A DNA stretch of 64,000 nt from Leguminivora glycinivorella. Taxonomy: Eukaryota > Arthropoda > Insecta > Lepidoptera > Tortricidae. The first letter of the stretch is position 1. Each line of letters starts with the position of its first letter. The notes below the pieces were generated by a model. The model ran no database searches. It saw only the letters and a list, made by a program, of their open reading frames with translations, and was not told where the DNA came from. A program made the translations under genes and the position numbers. The stretch is from the NCBI RefSeq assembly GCF_023078275.1, contig NC_062982.1, forward strand, positions 21,648,695-21,712,694. Reading direction: 5' to 3'. Of this stretch, positions 31,628 through 41,895 are shown in pieces.

Positions 31628-31849
31628 ATTGCCTGCCAGGTCGAGGCACAAGTTTAATAGTTTTTGTTCGGATCATATTGTTTTGTACGCTTATTCCAAG
31701 TTACGTGTTTGCAACAGTTCAATGTAGATCGCGGAAATCCCGGTAAAGGCATTTATTTGTGTGATGAGCACAGATATTTGTTCTTTTGTCATGGATGTTT
31801 TCTATGTATATAAGTATTTGTATATTATATATATATATCGTTGTCTGAG

Positions 31850-31960
31850 TAACCGCAACACAAGCCTTCTTGAGCTTACCGTGGGACTCTGCAGTCAATC
31901 TGTGTAAGAATGTCCTATAATATTTATTTATTTATTCTATTTATTTATTTTAGATAGAAA
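31850..31960 (+). repeat. LINE-type 3' tail
   Basis: CACAAGCCTTCTTGAGCTTA, GTCAATCTGTGTAAGAATGT, then ATTTATTTATT. Matches 57835-57920 and, more distantly, 13280-13420. Confidence 0.55.
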
Positions 31961-32037
31961 CAAAACGAATATGGAAGTAGAAAAAATATTTTCTTGTATT
32001 AAATATTATTTTAATATTGTTTGTTTAATAGTAGATT

Positions 32038-32171
32038 GTGTTGTGTCACCTCGCCGTTCATTGCGTGGTCAACAAGGAAAAATAGACGCTCAGTAACAAT
32101 GTTACTTATTAAGCCACAAATGGTCACAGAATTGCCAGTGTATTTGTCACTGTGGTGAAATTGTCTACAGG
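32038..32171. mobile_element. MITE family D, 5'-shortened copy
   Basis: Shares CGCCGTTCATTG, GTCAACAAGGAAAAATAGAC, AACAATGTTACTTATTAAGC and GTGGTGAAATTGTC with 14866-15047. The left terminal 15 bp or so are missing. Confidence 0.6.
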
Positions 32172-32504
32172 ATTTGAAAGAATCTGGTTTTCAACATGTT
32201 TTTGTAAGAACGCCCAATGGTAAGTCTTGGGTAGCAATACTTGCAATACTCATAAAGATTGCTACAACATACCCTGTTCCGAACTGTTAACTCTCAAGTT
32301 TTCCGGCTGCAGGATATTGGTATTTTCTCCTGCATGGATCTGTACGTAAACTAAACGAGAAACTACTTTCAGTTTAGAAATTTTAAATCGTTCTAAAGAA
32401 TGGAAGTCAGCAGCCGATTTAGATTACACAAATTGAACAAACACTAACTAAGAGTTTTGAATGATTCACGGTTACATTCATTAGACTTACCTTCCATTAG
32501 ACCT

Positions 32505-32610
32505 TTTTGATTTTTGTCGAGCTCCCGATATTTCGACGCAGTTGCGTGCATCATGATCACGGAAAACTCAAACTGCGTCGAAATATCGGGAGCTCGACAA
32601 AAATGAAAAA
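32505..32610. repeat. Hairpin with Penelope-type stem-loop
   Basis: TTTTTGTCGAGCTCCCGATA at the left is inverted at TATCGGGAGCTCGACAAAAA, giving a near-perfect outer stem. On the minus strand the loop region holds a GATGCACGC / GCGTCGAAAT stem with the same layout as the other Penelope stem-loops. No ORF. Confidence 0.6.
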
Positions 32611-32684
32611 GGTAATCCCGTTCTATATCCTGGTTAATATAAGTCTAACAAACTCTCTAACTACTGTATTTTATTTTCTACATA

Positions 32685-32880
32685 TAATACATATGAACTC
32701 ACGCCTGTATTCCCAAAAGGGGTAGGCACATGGGACTGCTCAAGTATCAAGGCCACTCTTAGTAATTTAGGGGCAAAGAAAAGGATACCTATCGTGATAA
32801 GGCAGTGGCAGGTTGTTAGTCCATCGCCCACATCGCAATTGAACCTACAGGCAACTTCTACGACACTTACGGGAGGAAAA
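32685..32880 (-). mobile_element. Retroposon C copy
   Basis: The minus strand follows the C unit from CTTACGGGAGG-equivalent sequence to CTACCCCTTTTGGGAATACA then GGCGTGAGTTCATATG. Diverged, with several indels. Confidence 0.65.
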
Positions 32881-32883
32881 TAC

Positions 32884-33130
32884 TCACTTACTTGGCTGGC
32901 GCAATAACCCAAAATGTGTTTTCGCCTCCAACACTAGAGCATTTTGCTCGATCTTATACGGGATCACGCCAGCTTTCGCCGACGCTGAGCTCACGAAGGT
33001 CTGCCTCCACTCTATCCGATCAACGATATTTTGGGTGACCAGCAGGACGGTTTCCATTCGGTCTTCTTCCATTTTCTCAAGGTGACCTAGCTAACGGAGA
33101 CCATGTGCTTTGGTTTCACCTATTATATTT
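32884..33130 (-). pseudogene. LINE ORF2 C-terminal fragment, frameshifted
   Basis: In different minus frames it codes for GHPKYR(stop)SDRVEADLREL and then QNALVLEAKTHFGLLRQPSK. Together these look like the RPKYRWxDRVEADL...AKTHFGLL end common in insect RTE-like ORF2 proteins. Stops and shifts show decay. The upstream part (33130-33600) has no domain I can name. Confidence 0.5.
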
Positions 33131-33199
33131 GGCTCGGCTACTAGTTTTTCAATTTCGGCATTTTTGCGAATCCCTCAACTGTCATCGTCTCTTTTAACG

Positions 33200-33980
33200 G
33201 GTCCCAGCATCTTCCTTACTACCCTACGTTCTGTGACTAAAAGGAAAATGGGTGGTGAAATTCTTCAATTATCACACGGGCATACTTGTTGCTGTAGTCC
33301 TAAGGCACCCCAGAGGTGCAAAGGGCCTTCACAAGCTCGAGCCACGACTTCCTATCTTCAGCGACCCTCGTGGCCTCGCTCCAGCTCAAACCAGCCGCTC
33401 GTAGCTCATTTTCGAAGGACCGCTTCCATGAGTGATTCCAGTCGAAAGCAATACTCGCGTTATTTCTTTCACCTCTCCGAAGAGTGTGTCCAATTCATCT
33501 ACATTTTCGTGTCGCGATTTCCTCGTCAATGCTTTGCTGGCATATACTCCACAGGTCTTGATTTCGGATAGTGTTTGGCCATAAAACACGAAGAATCTAC
33601 CTTAGGGACTTGTTGACGAATACTTGGAGCTTTTTAGTTAGATCCTTTGTTACTCTCCACGTTTGCAGCGTTATAGTTAAATGCTTACTCAAATGTTTTA
33701 AATTTATTGATGCGAAGTTTAAATGGGTTCCGCTTTCCACTTTCCTAATGATGAAGCAGTGTAATATTTTTCATGCTACAGGTAACCGAAGCTTCTCTAC
33801 CGTCTAACTACTCGTAAATGCAGTGTAGCTTGCAACTTCTTGGATAAACTTTTATGTGAGAACTCCGATATGTACGGGCAATGTAGGTAACGAACAGGTA
33901 CATAATGTGCTCAAGAAAATTGCACTGCGCAAAGATTGCGTTTCCATGTTTTATCATGTATTAAATGGGATTATAAACGA
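33200..33980. other. Unassigned stretch
   Basis: Open frames exist on both strands (for example 33110-33571 plus, 153 residues) but show no recognisable domain. The minus strand may continue the decayed LINE at 32884-33130. No repeat ends are seen. Confidence 0.35.
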
Positions 33981-33982
33981 GT

Positions 33983-34080
33983 CATATTTTCACTGTATAT
34001 GTCTTTGGTGTCTCTATCGACATAATTATGTTAGAGAAAGACACCAATAGTTGCGGGCCACATATTGCAGTGAAAATATG
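33983..34080. mobile_element. 98-bp palindromic MITE
   Basis: CATATTTTCACTGTATATG at the left pairs with CATATTGCAGTGAAAATATG at the right; the inner TCTTTGGTGTCTCTAT pairs with GAGAAAGACACCAA. Non-coding hairpin. Confidence 0.7.
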
Positions 34081-34807
34081 GCCCGTCCAGATGCTCCTTA
34101 TTATGGTCGCAAGTTTTTCATTTTAAAAATGCGTAACACTAATAGTCGGACACTATTCCGAGCGGGAGATTCCGTCTTCGTTCGTCTCAAATTGCTACCT
34201 AGCAATTATTTGACTATTGAGAATGACTTGACTTTTGACAACTCTAATGAATAATAGTCGAAAGGGATAGTGCCATGCATTAGAAAGAGACGAAACAATT
34301 CGAGCCCGAACCGCTGTCAAAATTTGAATTTGTAGGAAGTGTCCCATCTGTTAGTACATTTAGGTAGTTACATCTATTTATTTTGTATTAAAATTCAAAA
34401 CTTTTTACATTACCTACCTTTTTAGAATCTGTCTTATAAGTGCCTTATTTCAATTCTAAGTTTTATTCTGACCTTGACCTTGACTCTATGACCTTGTTGA
34501 TCTTCACTAAAGCTGTTTAAAATCGCTAAATTGAAGTTTTATTAAGTCAAGTTTTTAGCCTTCCTAATCTTCTTATCTTTCACTTAATGTTCGGCATCTA
34601 TCATAATTTACATAATATCTGACTCTTAAGTATACCGTCTTGACTTTCATGTCACACCGTCGTAGGTTGCTACCCGAGACATACCCGATCAATTCCCGTT
34701 AAGTTTGTACATTTGGATCACGTCTCCGATTTTGATAAAAATTGGTAGGCTGATAGAGTCCATGATGCTGAGCAAGATCCACTAGGTTTCCCAAAATGTC
34801 TTATGTA

Positions 34808-35310
34808 ATTTTAGAACAAAACGGGACTTAATCGCATAAACACTTACATTTATATTAGGCCCGACGTTTCGAACATCACATTATGTTCGTGGTCACGGGT
34901 AGACTGGCGAGGAATTGCATCAACATCTTCTAGCCGCGCGAGTTTCTCGAACTACCCGCACTTGTTCTTGATTATTCACTTTTGCGCTAGGGTTGTCACT
35001 TTGCCTACACACAACACTCACGACATCAGCCGGTGTGTCCCTCGGTGTTTTTTCACGCTTACATTTGCTAATCACTGGATTCCACGAAGAAGAAATTCCC
35101 TGTCCCTCATTTTGGTTGAAATTTCGATGCTTCCTAATTTCAATCGCTTCACGTACTTTTCTGCTGTAGAACAGACGTTCCGTTGATAGAATTTTGGGAC
35201 TATGGAGCTCGATCCAGTGGTTTGGTCCCGACTGTAGCAGATGTTCAGCTACCGCAGACTTATTCATTTGGCGGTTTATGAGTGCAAATCGTGTTAGTCT
35301 AAATCAATAT
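34808..35310 (-). mobile_element. Truncated Penelope-like element with 12-bp TSD
   Basis: ATGTCTTATGTA at 34796-34807 and again at 35311-35322 flanks the unit. It begins near AAAACGGGACTTAATCGCAT, carries the CCCGACGTTTCGAACATC stem-loop at about 34860-34895, and then the GIY-YIG C-terminal coding fragment. 5' truncation plus a target duplication of this size is normal for Penelope insertions. Confidence 0.8.
34920..35285 (-). pseudogene. Penelope GIY-YIG nuclease C-terminal fragment
   Basis: About 120 codons with NKSAVAEHLLQSGPNHWIEL and YSRKVREAIEIRKHRNFN, matching the same region of the longer copy at 47250-48244. The GIY and YIG segments are upstream of the truncation and missing, so only the C-terminal nuclease part (with the conserved E in REAIEI) is present. 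Confidence 0.85.
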
Positions 35311-35514
35311 ATGTCTTATGTAGTTTGTATGAAACCTTTCTTTTTTGTTACCAGATTTCTATACATTTTCGGTAACAAAAAAGGAAAGTTTCATACAATC
35401 AACCTAGGACATTTTGGGAAACCTAGTGGATCTTGCTCAGCCTACCAATTTTTATCCAAATCGGAGACGTGATCCAAATGTACAAACTTAACGGGAATTG
35501 TTGCCCCTTATTCA

Positions 35515-35640
35515 TAAACGTACTCTAAAGTTATCAACCCGATAAAGTTCGTTTGTCCCTCTCTATCACACCAATACGTCGGAAAGGGACAAACGAACTT
35601 CGACTTGATAACTTCAGTTTAGTTAAAAGTGGGACAGAGA
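35515..35640. mobile_element. Palindromic MITE with AAAGTTCGTTTGTCCCT arms
   Basis: AAGTTATCAACCCGATAAAG then TTCGTTTGTCCCT is inverted as GGGACAAACGAACTTCGACT then TGATAACTT. It starts near CTTATTCATAAACG, a common insect MITE end. The outer ends are not resolved. Confidence 0.6.
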
Positions 35641-35744
35641 CTGAAATCTGAAAATATTAACTAGGTAAGTATTCAATTGAGTAACCTTGAGTATCTAGTC
35701 GCTCAATTGAGTAGCTAGGTATTATTTTAGCGGCGGGGCTTCCA

Positions 35745-35815
35745 TAGCATAATTGGTGAAAAGCAATTGACGTATTCTAAAGGTTCCTGGTTCAAGTCTT
35801 GTCGGAAGTATAAAT
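35745..35815 (+). other. Possible degenerate tRNA-like sequence
   Basis: CTTCCATAGCATAATTGGTG followed by GGTTCAAGTCTTG then CGGAAG gives weak A- and B-box likeness and a five-pair acceptor stem, but T-stem pairing is poor. Probably a decayed tRNA-derived repeat, not a functional tRNA. Confidence 0.25.
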
Positions 35816-36069
35816 TGTTTCATTTTTCCTTTTATAAAAAATGTTTCTATATTAATCCCAGTGAACTTTAAATGTCAATAAAGTTGAACTATTGAATAAA
35901 GAAAACTGCTGTAAACCAGCGGGCGGCGAAATAACTGATATTAAATTGAAATGTCATGAATTTGCGTCGAACGTTTTTCAATGGCAGAGCCGTGTCAATT
36001 GAAATTTTATCTGGCAGGCATTATATTACTTGAGCATATACCATGAGCTTCTGTTACTCTAAAAATCGT

Positions 36070-36262
36070 TAAAGGTCGTAAGTAGGCAGAGCACACTAAA
36101 CTGCTCAAGTTTCAGGTCAGAAATCAACGGATTGAAAGAGAGAAATTGTGATAGTGGCAGGTTGCTAGCCCATCTCCCACAATTGAACCTATATCCCACA
36201 GTCGACTTCTATGACACCTACGGAAGGAAAGGGGGTGGTGAAATTCTGAACCCGTGACCACT
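36070..36262 (-). mobile_element. Retroposon C copy
   Basis: The minus strand starts GTGGTCACGGGTTCAGAATT, then TCACCACCCCCTTTCCTTCC, and ends near GTGTGCTCTGCCTACTTACG. It keeps the unit's 5' start but has lost the TATG tail. Confidence 0.72.
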
Positions 36263-36304
36263 TAGGGAAGCTTATTTTAACATAACATAATATGGATTAA
36301 TTTA

Positions 36305-36436
36305 TAAATTGAAATAGATATCATGAGAAACACGAAAGAAAAAACGGCAAGGCCCACTGGTGGCCGAGCCGGGAATTGAACCCGGGTCTTTAGCTTATGC
36401 GGCTAACGTCTTTACCACTAGACCACACGCCCGCCC
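36305..36436 (-). mobile_element. tRNA-derived SINE, left arm of a head-to-head pair
   Basis: On the minus strand: A-box-like GTGGTCTAGTGGTAAAGACG, B box GGGTTCAATTCCCGG, then GCTCGGCCACCAGTGGGCC, TTGCCG and a T-rich stretch, and a tail ATGATATCTATTTCAATTTA. The long 3' extension and repetition make it a SINE rather than a tRNA gene. Confidence 0.75.
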
Positions 36437-36575
36437 CTATCTACCGCCCGCGTCTAGTGGTAAAGACGTTAGCCGCGTACGCTGAAGACCCGGGTTCGAT
36501 TCCCGGCTCGGCCACCAGTGGGCCTTGCCGTTTTTTTTTCTTTCGTGTATGATATCTATTTCAATTTATATATAG
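36437..36575 (+). mobile_element. tRNA-derived SINE, right arm of a head-to-head pair
   Basis: Same sequence as the left arm on the other strand: GCGTCTAGTGGTAAAGACG, B box GGGTTCGATTCCCGG, GCTCGGCCACCAGTGGGCC, then TTTTTTTTCTTTCGTGTATG and the tail. The first few head bases are missing relative to the left copy. Together the pair forms a ~270-bp palindrome. Confidence 0.75.
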
Positions 36576-36875
36576 TAGTGTGACTACTTGAAAAAAGAAC
36601 GAATCAAAAAATATTCAATAAAATAACTTGATTTGTTCCCTAGTTGTATGGATTAAATTGTTAGCAAAATTGTTTATCCTCAGCGCTCGTTGCATCCGAA
36701 ATTCTAAACACCATCATCACTAATCTTACTCGACGTTGGCAAGACATTAACTTGACAAATTCTCTCGGATGCAGCGGAGCGGAGCGGAGCTTCACGCCGC
36801 AATATCGCGACTAACCTATATGCGGCAACCTAGTCACGAAACACAATTGCTTATGTTTTATAAGCGTATCTTAGC

Positions 36876-37167
36876 TGGGCCATTTTTTTCAAAGTTATCC
36901 ACCCCACTTTTTTTTAGATTTGGAATTTTTTATGTGTTTTCCACTCAGAATTGCGAGCTAATCCTAATAGGAGAAAAAAAGTGTCCCAAGGTTTTTTCCC
37001 ATTCCGTTACCACTTTTCATACATTTTGTATGGCGGTAACGGAATAGAAGGTTCGAAAAAATGTATGGAAATCTTGGGACATTTTTTTTCTCCTATCAGG
37101 ATCGAAAGAGCTCTCGATTCTGAGTAAACTTGCGTAAAAAATACCCATGTTACAAAAAAAGTGGGGT
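36876..37167. mobile_element. MITE family E copy
   Basis: The left end TGGGCCATTTTTTTCAAAGT matches 21563; the interior CCCATTCCGTTACCAC / GTAACGGAATAG palindrome is better kept here. The right end stops at GTGGGGT, before the TGGACAACTTTG part. Confidence 0.7.
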
Positions 37168-37574
37168 TATGGGGGTATTTTCAATAAATTTTTAAGTTAT
37201 GGATCGTCGATGATTCCGCCAACGTCAAGGTGTAAGAAAGCAAGCGTTTTATGAAGACAATTGGCCGCTGAGCCCTACATTTTTCAAATTTTCCGCCTTT
37301 TTAGTGCCAAGATTTTGTTGGCCATCTACATATAGACTTTCCCAGCATTTTCCCTATCGCTTTTTTGTAGTGGCGCGACAGAGTGCGTTTCGATTTCCAC
37401 GTCGGCCAGGCCGTCAGACCACGAAACATTGAGGTAGATTATATTTTCAAAATACGCAATATAGTATCCGTTTTTGTAACTATGACAGTCTCCTTAGTAA
37501 CTTGGCAGTTGTGTCTGGGAATTTACCTGCAATTTGGGTATCTCCGTTACTTTAAGAAAAGAGCGTACACCCAT

Positions 37575-37690
37575 CTTAAAGGCCGGCAACGCACCTCCAA
37601 CACCTCTGGTGTTTCGGGTGTCCATGGGCGGCGGTGATCGCTTACCATCAGGCGAACTGTCTGCTCGTTTGCCTCCTATCCCATAAAAAA
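37575..37690 (+). repeat. Interspersed repeat I
   Basis: AAGGCCGGCAACGCACCTCC, TTACCATCAGGCGAACTGTC and TGCTCGTTTGCCTCCTATCC, then an A-run. It has the same order as 25370-25490 and 55600-55715. Confidence 0.6.
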
Positions 37691-37736
37691 AACTTTTCTT
37701 ACCACAGAAAACATAATAATACTCTGACGTACAGAG

Positions 37737-37909
37737 GGCTACCACAGTGACATTGGCACTTGACACTCTCAATTTTGTGCCTATTTATCGGTTGCTAATG
37801 ATAAGTAACATTGTTAGTTACTCGGCGTTAATATTTCCTTGTTGAACAGGGAATGAACTTCAAAGTCTCACTGTCGGGCGACAATTGTCTTTATTGTGAA
37901 ATAGGCCAC
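37737..37909. mobile_element. MITE family D copy, inverted
   Basis: GGGCTACCACAGTGACA at the left and ATTGTGAAATAGGCCAC at the right, with TTAGTTACTCGGCGTTAATA inside; the reverse complement of 14866-15047 with indels. Confidence 0.68.
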
Positions 37910-38260
37910 AGAAAGCGCTCAAAGACCTATCCTTTCAATTTTGATATTAACGAGTAAGCCATCCTTTGATATTTAAGTAATTTGAATATTACGTTAACTT
38001 CACTTAATTTGAAACCAGATTCCTGCGTCCAAACCCCTAGACGACCGAAGAATGTTTATGCCTTAGCCAATTTTCCAGCCTGTGCGAAATACCACATACA
38101 CTCGGTTAATCCTACTTGATACTTTGCATAATTCACAATACATGTTGTTGTTTCAATAAGTGTTAACAAACAATATAGCAAATAAAATGTTGATGTACCT
38201 AGCCAAAGACAACATAACTCGGTATACTTAAATCAAATAGTGTCAGAAATGGCAATCCTT

Positions 38261-39093
38261 GATGGGTGCGTGTCGATCGATATAACTTTTTTTGATATAT
38301 TTTTAGTCGTTATAACGGTCATTTGAATAATATAACAACAAATAATATACTAACAAATTGTATAATTTTTATTTAATATAATGATCATTTTTTCGAATAA
38401 CATTTATTATAACATACTTTGAGTATAATGCTTATTTCCGATAATAAAGAAATTGTATAACACAAATTCTTTCTAAAGCACACAATCGGTGTTGAAAAAA
38501 TCATTGCTCTATCTTCAAAAACCAGGGAGGAAATAGTCGAGAGCGTTTGTATGGAGAATTGACCCCTACCGTATCGTCTTAAACATATGTACTAAGTACT
38601 ATCAGAAAAGTAGGTTAGGTTAGGTTAGAACTGTGATCCCTTCAAAAAAATAAAATTAATTCATGAAATGTTTTATATTGTTTGCTAGTTATATTATACT
38701 AGTCGTATATCAATAGATAGTTATACCATATATTGATTTAAACTAACACGATCTTCACTCATATTATTAAATTAAAACGGGACTTAATCTTAATAATTAG
38801 ACATGTCTACCCGTGACCACGGACGTAATGTCATGTCCGAAACGTCCGTAAGTATTACGCGATTAAGTCCCATTTTAATTTAATAATATAGTTATACCAT
38901 ATAACGATTATTATAAACAAGTGTTATTCGAATTATTGATTATACAAAATAAAAGTAGATATTTTGTTGTTATACCAAATGTTCATTATGTCAAGCGAGT
39001 GATTATATCCTTTAAATATATACCAAATGTTGTTATATCAAATTTTACTATACCAAAAAAACATAATATATACCATTCATTACACACCCATCG
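38261..39093. mobile_element. TIR element with TATACCAAAT/TATAACA words
   Basis: The left GATGGGTGCGTGT is inverted at right as ACACACCCATC. Its ends are made of TATAAC, GATATAAC, TATACCAAATGTT and similar words in both orientations. It contains GGTTAGGTTAGGTTAGAACT near 38610, also found in the 28970-30930 element, and a Penelope-type hairpin (38765-38885). The target duplication is not clear (CCTTGA versus CGTTGA off by one base). Non-coding. Confidence 0.6.
38765..38885 (+). repeat. Penelope-derived hairpin unit
   Basis: Begins ATTATTAAATTAAAACGGGA and ends with its inverse, TCCCATTTTAATTTAATAAT. The middle carries GACCACGGACGTAATGTCAT, then GTCCGAAACGTCCG, the stem-loop shared by Penelope ends in this window. 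No coding sequence. Confidence 0.65.
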
Positions 39094-39099
39094 TTGATG

Positions 39100-40335
39100 C
39101 CCGACGCCGATCGAAACACAGTATCAGCTATGGTACAATCAGTATAATCACCCCTTTAAATGTTACCGGTTATAAAAATTACACACTAGGTATGTTTCAA
39201 GTTTATTAATTTTAGGTATCTATCATTTACATACAATGTATTGTAATAGTATTTTAAAATTTTGTGTCGTTAGAATAAAATCTATTGGAATTATAATGAT
39301 AATAATATTAGGTATATTTACATTATTGGAGATACATTGTCATAAAATATTTCTTTTCTCATAATACCATGTCAACTACAGCAATACCCTTTGTTTGATA
39401 TTTTCGGGATTTTAATAATTTCAAGAGTTAGGAGCATTTTTATCGGATTTCGTTTGTCATAACTTGAATTTTAAATTTAAATAAAATAAAAAAAATCCAT
39501 TCAATGAGAGTAATATATCCAGTGTGGAAAATGCAAACTACGTTTACATGGCGAAGCGACTCTCCAATCGAGGAAAAATGGTTAAATGAAAATAAATGAT
39601 GTTTTGAAATGCGAAAATAATTATGGCAGATAGCTAAAGTGAATTGAGTAATTACAGTAAGTGCTTGGGACTATTTAATAATTAATTTGGAAGTGACAGT
39701 TATTTATATTATGTAACAGGAAAATTGTACGAATTGTAACGTTACTTTGTTCGTTTATTTAAGTTTAAATACCCATACCAAACTTGATCTTTAGCGATGG
39801 TCGGAACTATAATACCGTATAATAACTTTTATAAAAAAATGTTAAACAAATCACGAGAGATGGCGCTGTACCGAGAGGGTCAATTTCTATATCACACCAC
39901 ATCACACTAACGGTAGGTTTATTCGGAATGCATGTGAAGGTTTGGTTTTAGAAATAATATATTGTCTTTATATGTGACTGCACAGTGATTGTATTATTCA
40001 AATGGTCAATCTTTACCTCCTTATTAATTCCTTTAAAAAGTTTAATTCAACTGTGTTTGAAAGAGCAAACCCGTTGCAAGTCTAAAAAGTAGGTAATAAA
40101 ATGTAAACCGAACTGTATAAATATTGCAGAATTAATAAGTATTTAAATTGTAACTCAAAGAGAGCTGATTGTACAAAAGAACTAATAATTATGTCCTTTG
40201 CGAAACAGCTAACAAAGCGTATTTTCAGTTACTATTTCTTTGTTCTCTCTGTAAAGTTGATTGCAGTTATATCTTCACATTCATACGAACAAAAATATCT
40301 GAGCACGACTGTAATAATTATGAGCGTAACTTTAG
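39100..40335. other. Unassigned AT-rich stretch
   Basis: Very AT-rich and non-coding. I see no TIRs, tails or domains, apart from GATGCCCGACGCCGATCGAA near 39095, which resembles the core of the family B relatives. Confidence 0.4.
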
Positions 40336-40339
40336 TTCG

Positions 40340-40435
40340 TGATGGTAGTATCACACCTCGGACACTGGCGATCAAATATATTGAAAGAGGCGCATTCCTA
40401 GCACACAGTCTTAGCTCATGTAGGTGAACGCGTAC
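40340..40435. repeat. Interspersed repeat, inverted copy of 12150-12245
   Basis: Shares CACACCTCGGACACTGGCGA, GGCGC-(A/G)TTCCTAGCACAC and GTAGGTGAACGCGTAC with the reverse of 12150-12245. Ends not defined; probably a dispersed repeat. Confidence 0.55.
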
Positions 40436-40808
40436 TATGCGTAGATCGTAAAATAATTACCTTATACTAAATACATTTACATAATATTTACATTAAATAA
40501 TTTATATTCAAAGTACCTACACATGCAATGTCAGGAAAAATCAAAGTTATACATTCATCATCTAAAAATTCATTAACGTTATAACACGTTATAGTCTACT
40601 ACACGAATCTTGTAAATATTTTGTATGTGTATATTTTTTATTATTGAAACGCTTGACATAAGGATATTAAAAACTAAACTGTGCGTTATTGTGTCATACA
40701 CAAAGCAATCTAAACGGAAGTCCACAGCTAGGGGACTATCACGGCATTCGCGGCTGAATAGACCACAGGTCACTGCGCAGAGTGTACATAGGACAAAGAA
40801 AGAATATA

Positions 40809-40949
40809 AATTAAGGCATATGTATTTATAACCGGTTGCCTACTGAACTCAAAATAATTACCGATTGCTCTTTATTTAATAAAGAATTAAAAAAGTTCTT
40901 ATTGAGAAGTTGTTTGTACACCGTAGACGAAATTTTTTATAATGTATAG
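40809..40949 (+). pseudogene. LINE ORF2 C-terminus
   Basis: A frame reading NRLPTELKIITDCSLFNKEL then KKFLLRSCLYTVDEIFYNV and a stop at about 40947. RLPxxLK...FKxxLKxFLL is the usual LINE ORF2 end. Its 3' UTR is interrupted at 40971 by the Penelope/BEL stack and resumes at 48323 to end near AATAAATATATGAGTATGAG. Confidence 0.75.
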
Positions 40950-41046
40950 TATCTAGATTTAGAGTTTTAAGACACTGATTTAAACTTTCACGATTATTAC
41001 ACATCATTATTTTTAAAATCGGGACTTAATCGCGTATAACTACATA

Positions 41047-41280
41047 TGTAAACTCATCTACTCTAAATGTGAATATAAGAACTGAGACGCCGTAATGCAA
41101 TAACTCTTATTTATTGATAAGAATCTTAGTTAAAACGTATACATGTTAATTCATTGAAATATATTGCAAAAATAAAAATCTAGACTTCTGTCTTCATAAT
41201 GTAAGCTTCAGTTGACAGCAATTCAAAAATGTGACAGCTATATCGATTCTCTATGGTCAATCTTCTTGCTGGCCATGACA
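41047..41280 (-). repeat. BEL 3' LTR (234 bp)
   Basis: On the plus strand it starts TGTAAACTCATCTACTC and ends CTTGCTGGCCATGACA. It contains 77 bp (about 41163-41240) absent from the other LTR. As the complete form it likely represents the original LTR length. A short LTR of this size is normal for the group. Confidence 0.9.
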
Positions 41281-41895
41281 TTCTCCCGCCTGAAGAACAG
41301 CAGAATCCTTTCTTCCAACATCTGGTAGTGGGCACAGCTTCGAAATCGATCTAGTTAACACTCCAGTTGCTGTGCGGACGTTGTAGACTCGCGTAACATT
41401 ATCTTTTCCAGGATGTTTCAGTAACACTCTACCTAGTAGCCATTTACTAGGAGGTAATCTATAGTCTTTGATTAACACTAAATCTCCGACGTTGAACTCT
41501 TGTTGTCTAATTTTCCACTTAGGTCTCTCTTGTAATCTTGTAAGAAATTCTGTTTGCCATTTTCGCCAAAATATCTGTAACATTCTTTGCATATTTTGCC
41601 ATCTCGATAGGGAATTTGCTTTATGTTGAGTCAAATCTCTCTCTGGTATTGTGACTAATGGTTCTCCGACAAGAAAGTGTGCTGGTGTCAACGGCTCTAG
41701 GTCATCAGGATGATCGCTCAGCGGTGATAAGGGTCTCGAGTTAAGACAAGCTTCGATCTGGTTCAGAAGCGTTGATAATTCTTCGAAGGTAGGTGTAGTA
41801 TCTCCGAGGGTTCTCTTTAGATGGAATTTCGAACTCTTCACCCCCGCTTCCCATAATCCCCGTGATTTGGTGATCCAGGAGGGATGAACTTCCAC
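41257..41895 (-). pseudogene. BEL integrase C-terminal part, after a frameshift
   Basis: Real homology begins at about 41859 with GLWEAGVKSSKFHLKRTLG, then EACLNSRPLSPLSDHPDDLE, LTPAHFLVGEPL and the C-terminal WQ...FLTRLQERPKWK / VGDLVLIKD module. This is the end of the Pao integrase core plus its C-terminal domain. The first dozen residues of the open frame are out-of-frame translation. It ends inside the 3' LTR edge. A lost G in a G-run at 41858-41861 separates it from the rest. Confidence 0.88.

Larger units (their letters stand above)
34690..35500. mobile_element. Long palindromic MITE interrupted by a Penelope fragment
   Basis: The left arm CAATTCCCGTTAAGTTTGTA, GGATCACGTCTCCGATTTTG, AAAAATTGGTAGGCTGA to CCACTAGGTTTCCCAAAATG is inverted in the right arm (35395-35500). 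A central palindrome GTTTGTATGAAACC...GGTTACCGAAAA-type hairpin lies at 35325-35395. The Penelope insertion at 34808-35310 separates the arms; without it the element would be about 300 bp. Confidence 0.75.

Noticed and set aside
33110..33571. 153-residue frame as a host gene
   Set aside because: No domain, low-complexity Ser/Pro-rich composition, and the opposite strand carries decayed LINE-like coding sequence.
36360..36520. Pair of tRNA genes
   Set aside because: Both have good A/B boxes, but the same long 3' extension and tail as another SINE in the window, and they lie in a palindrome. SINE is the better reading.
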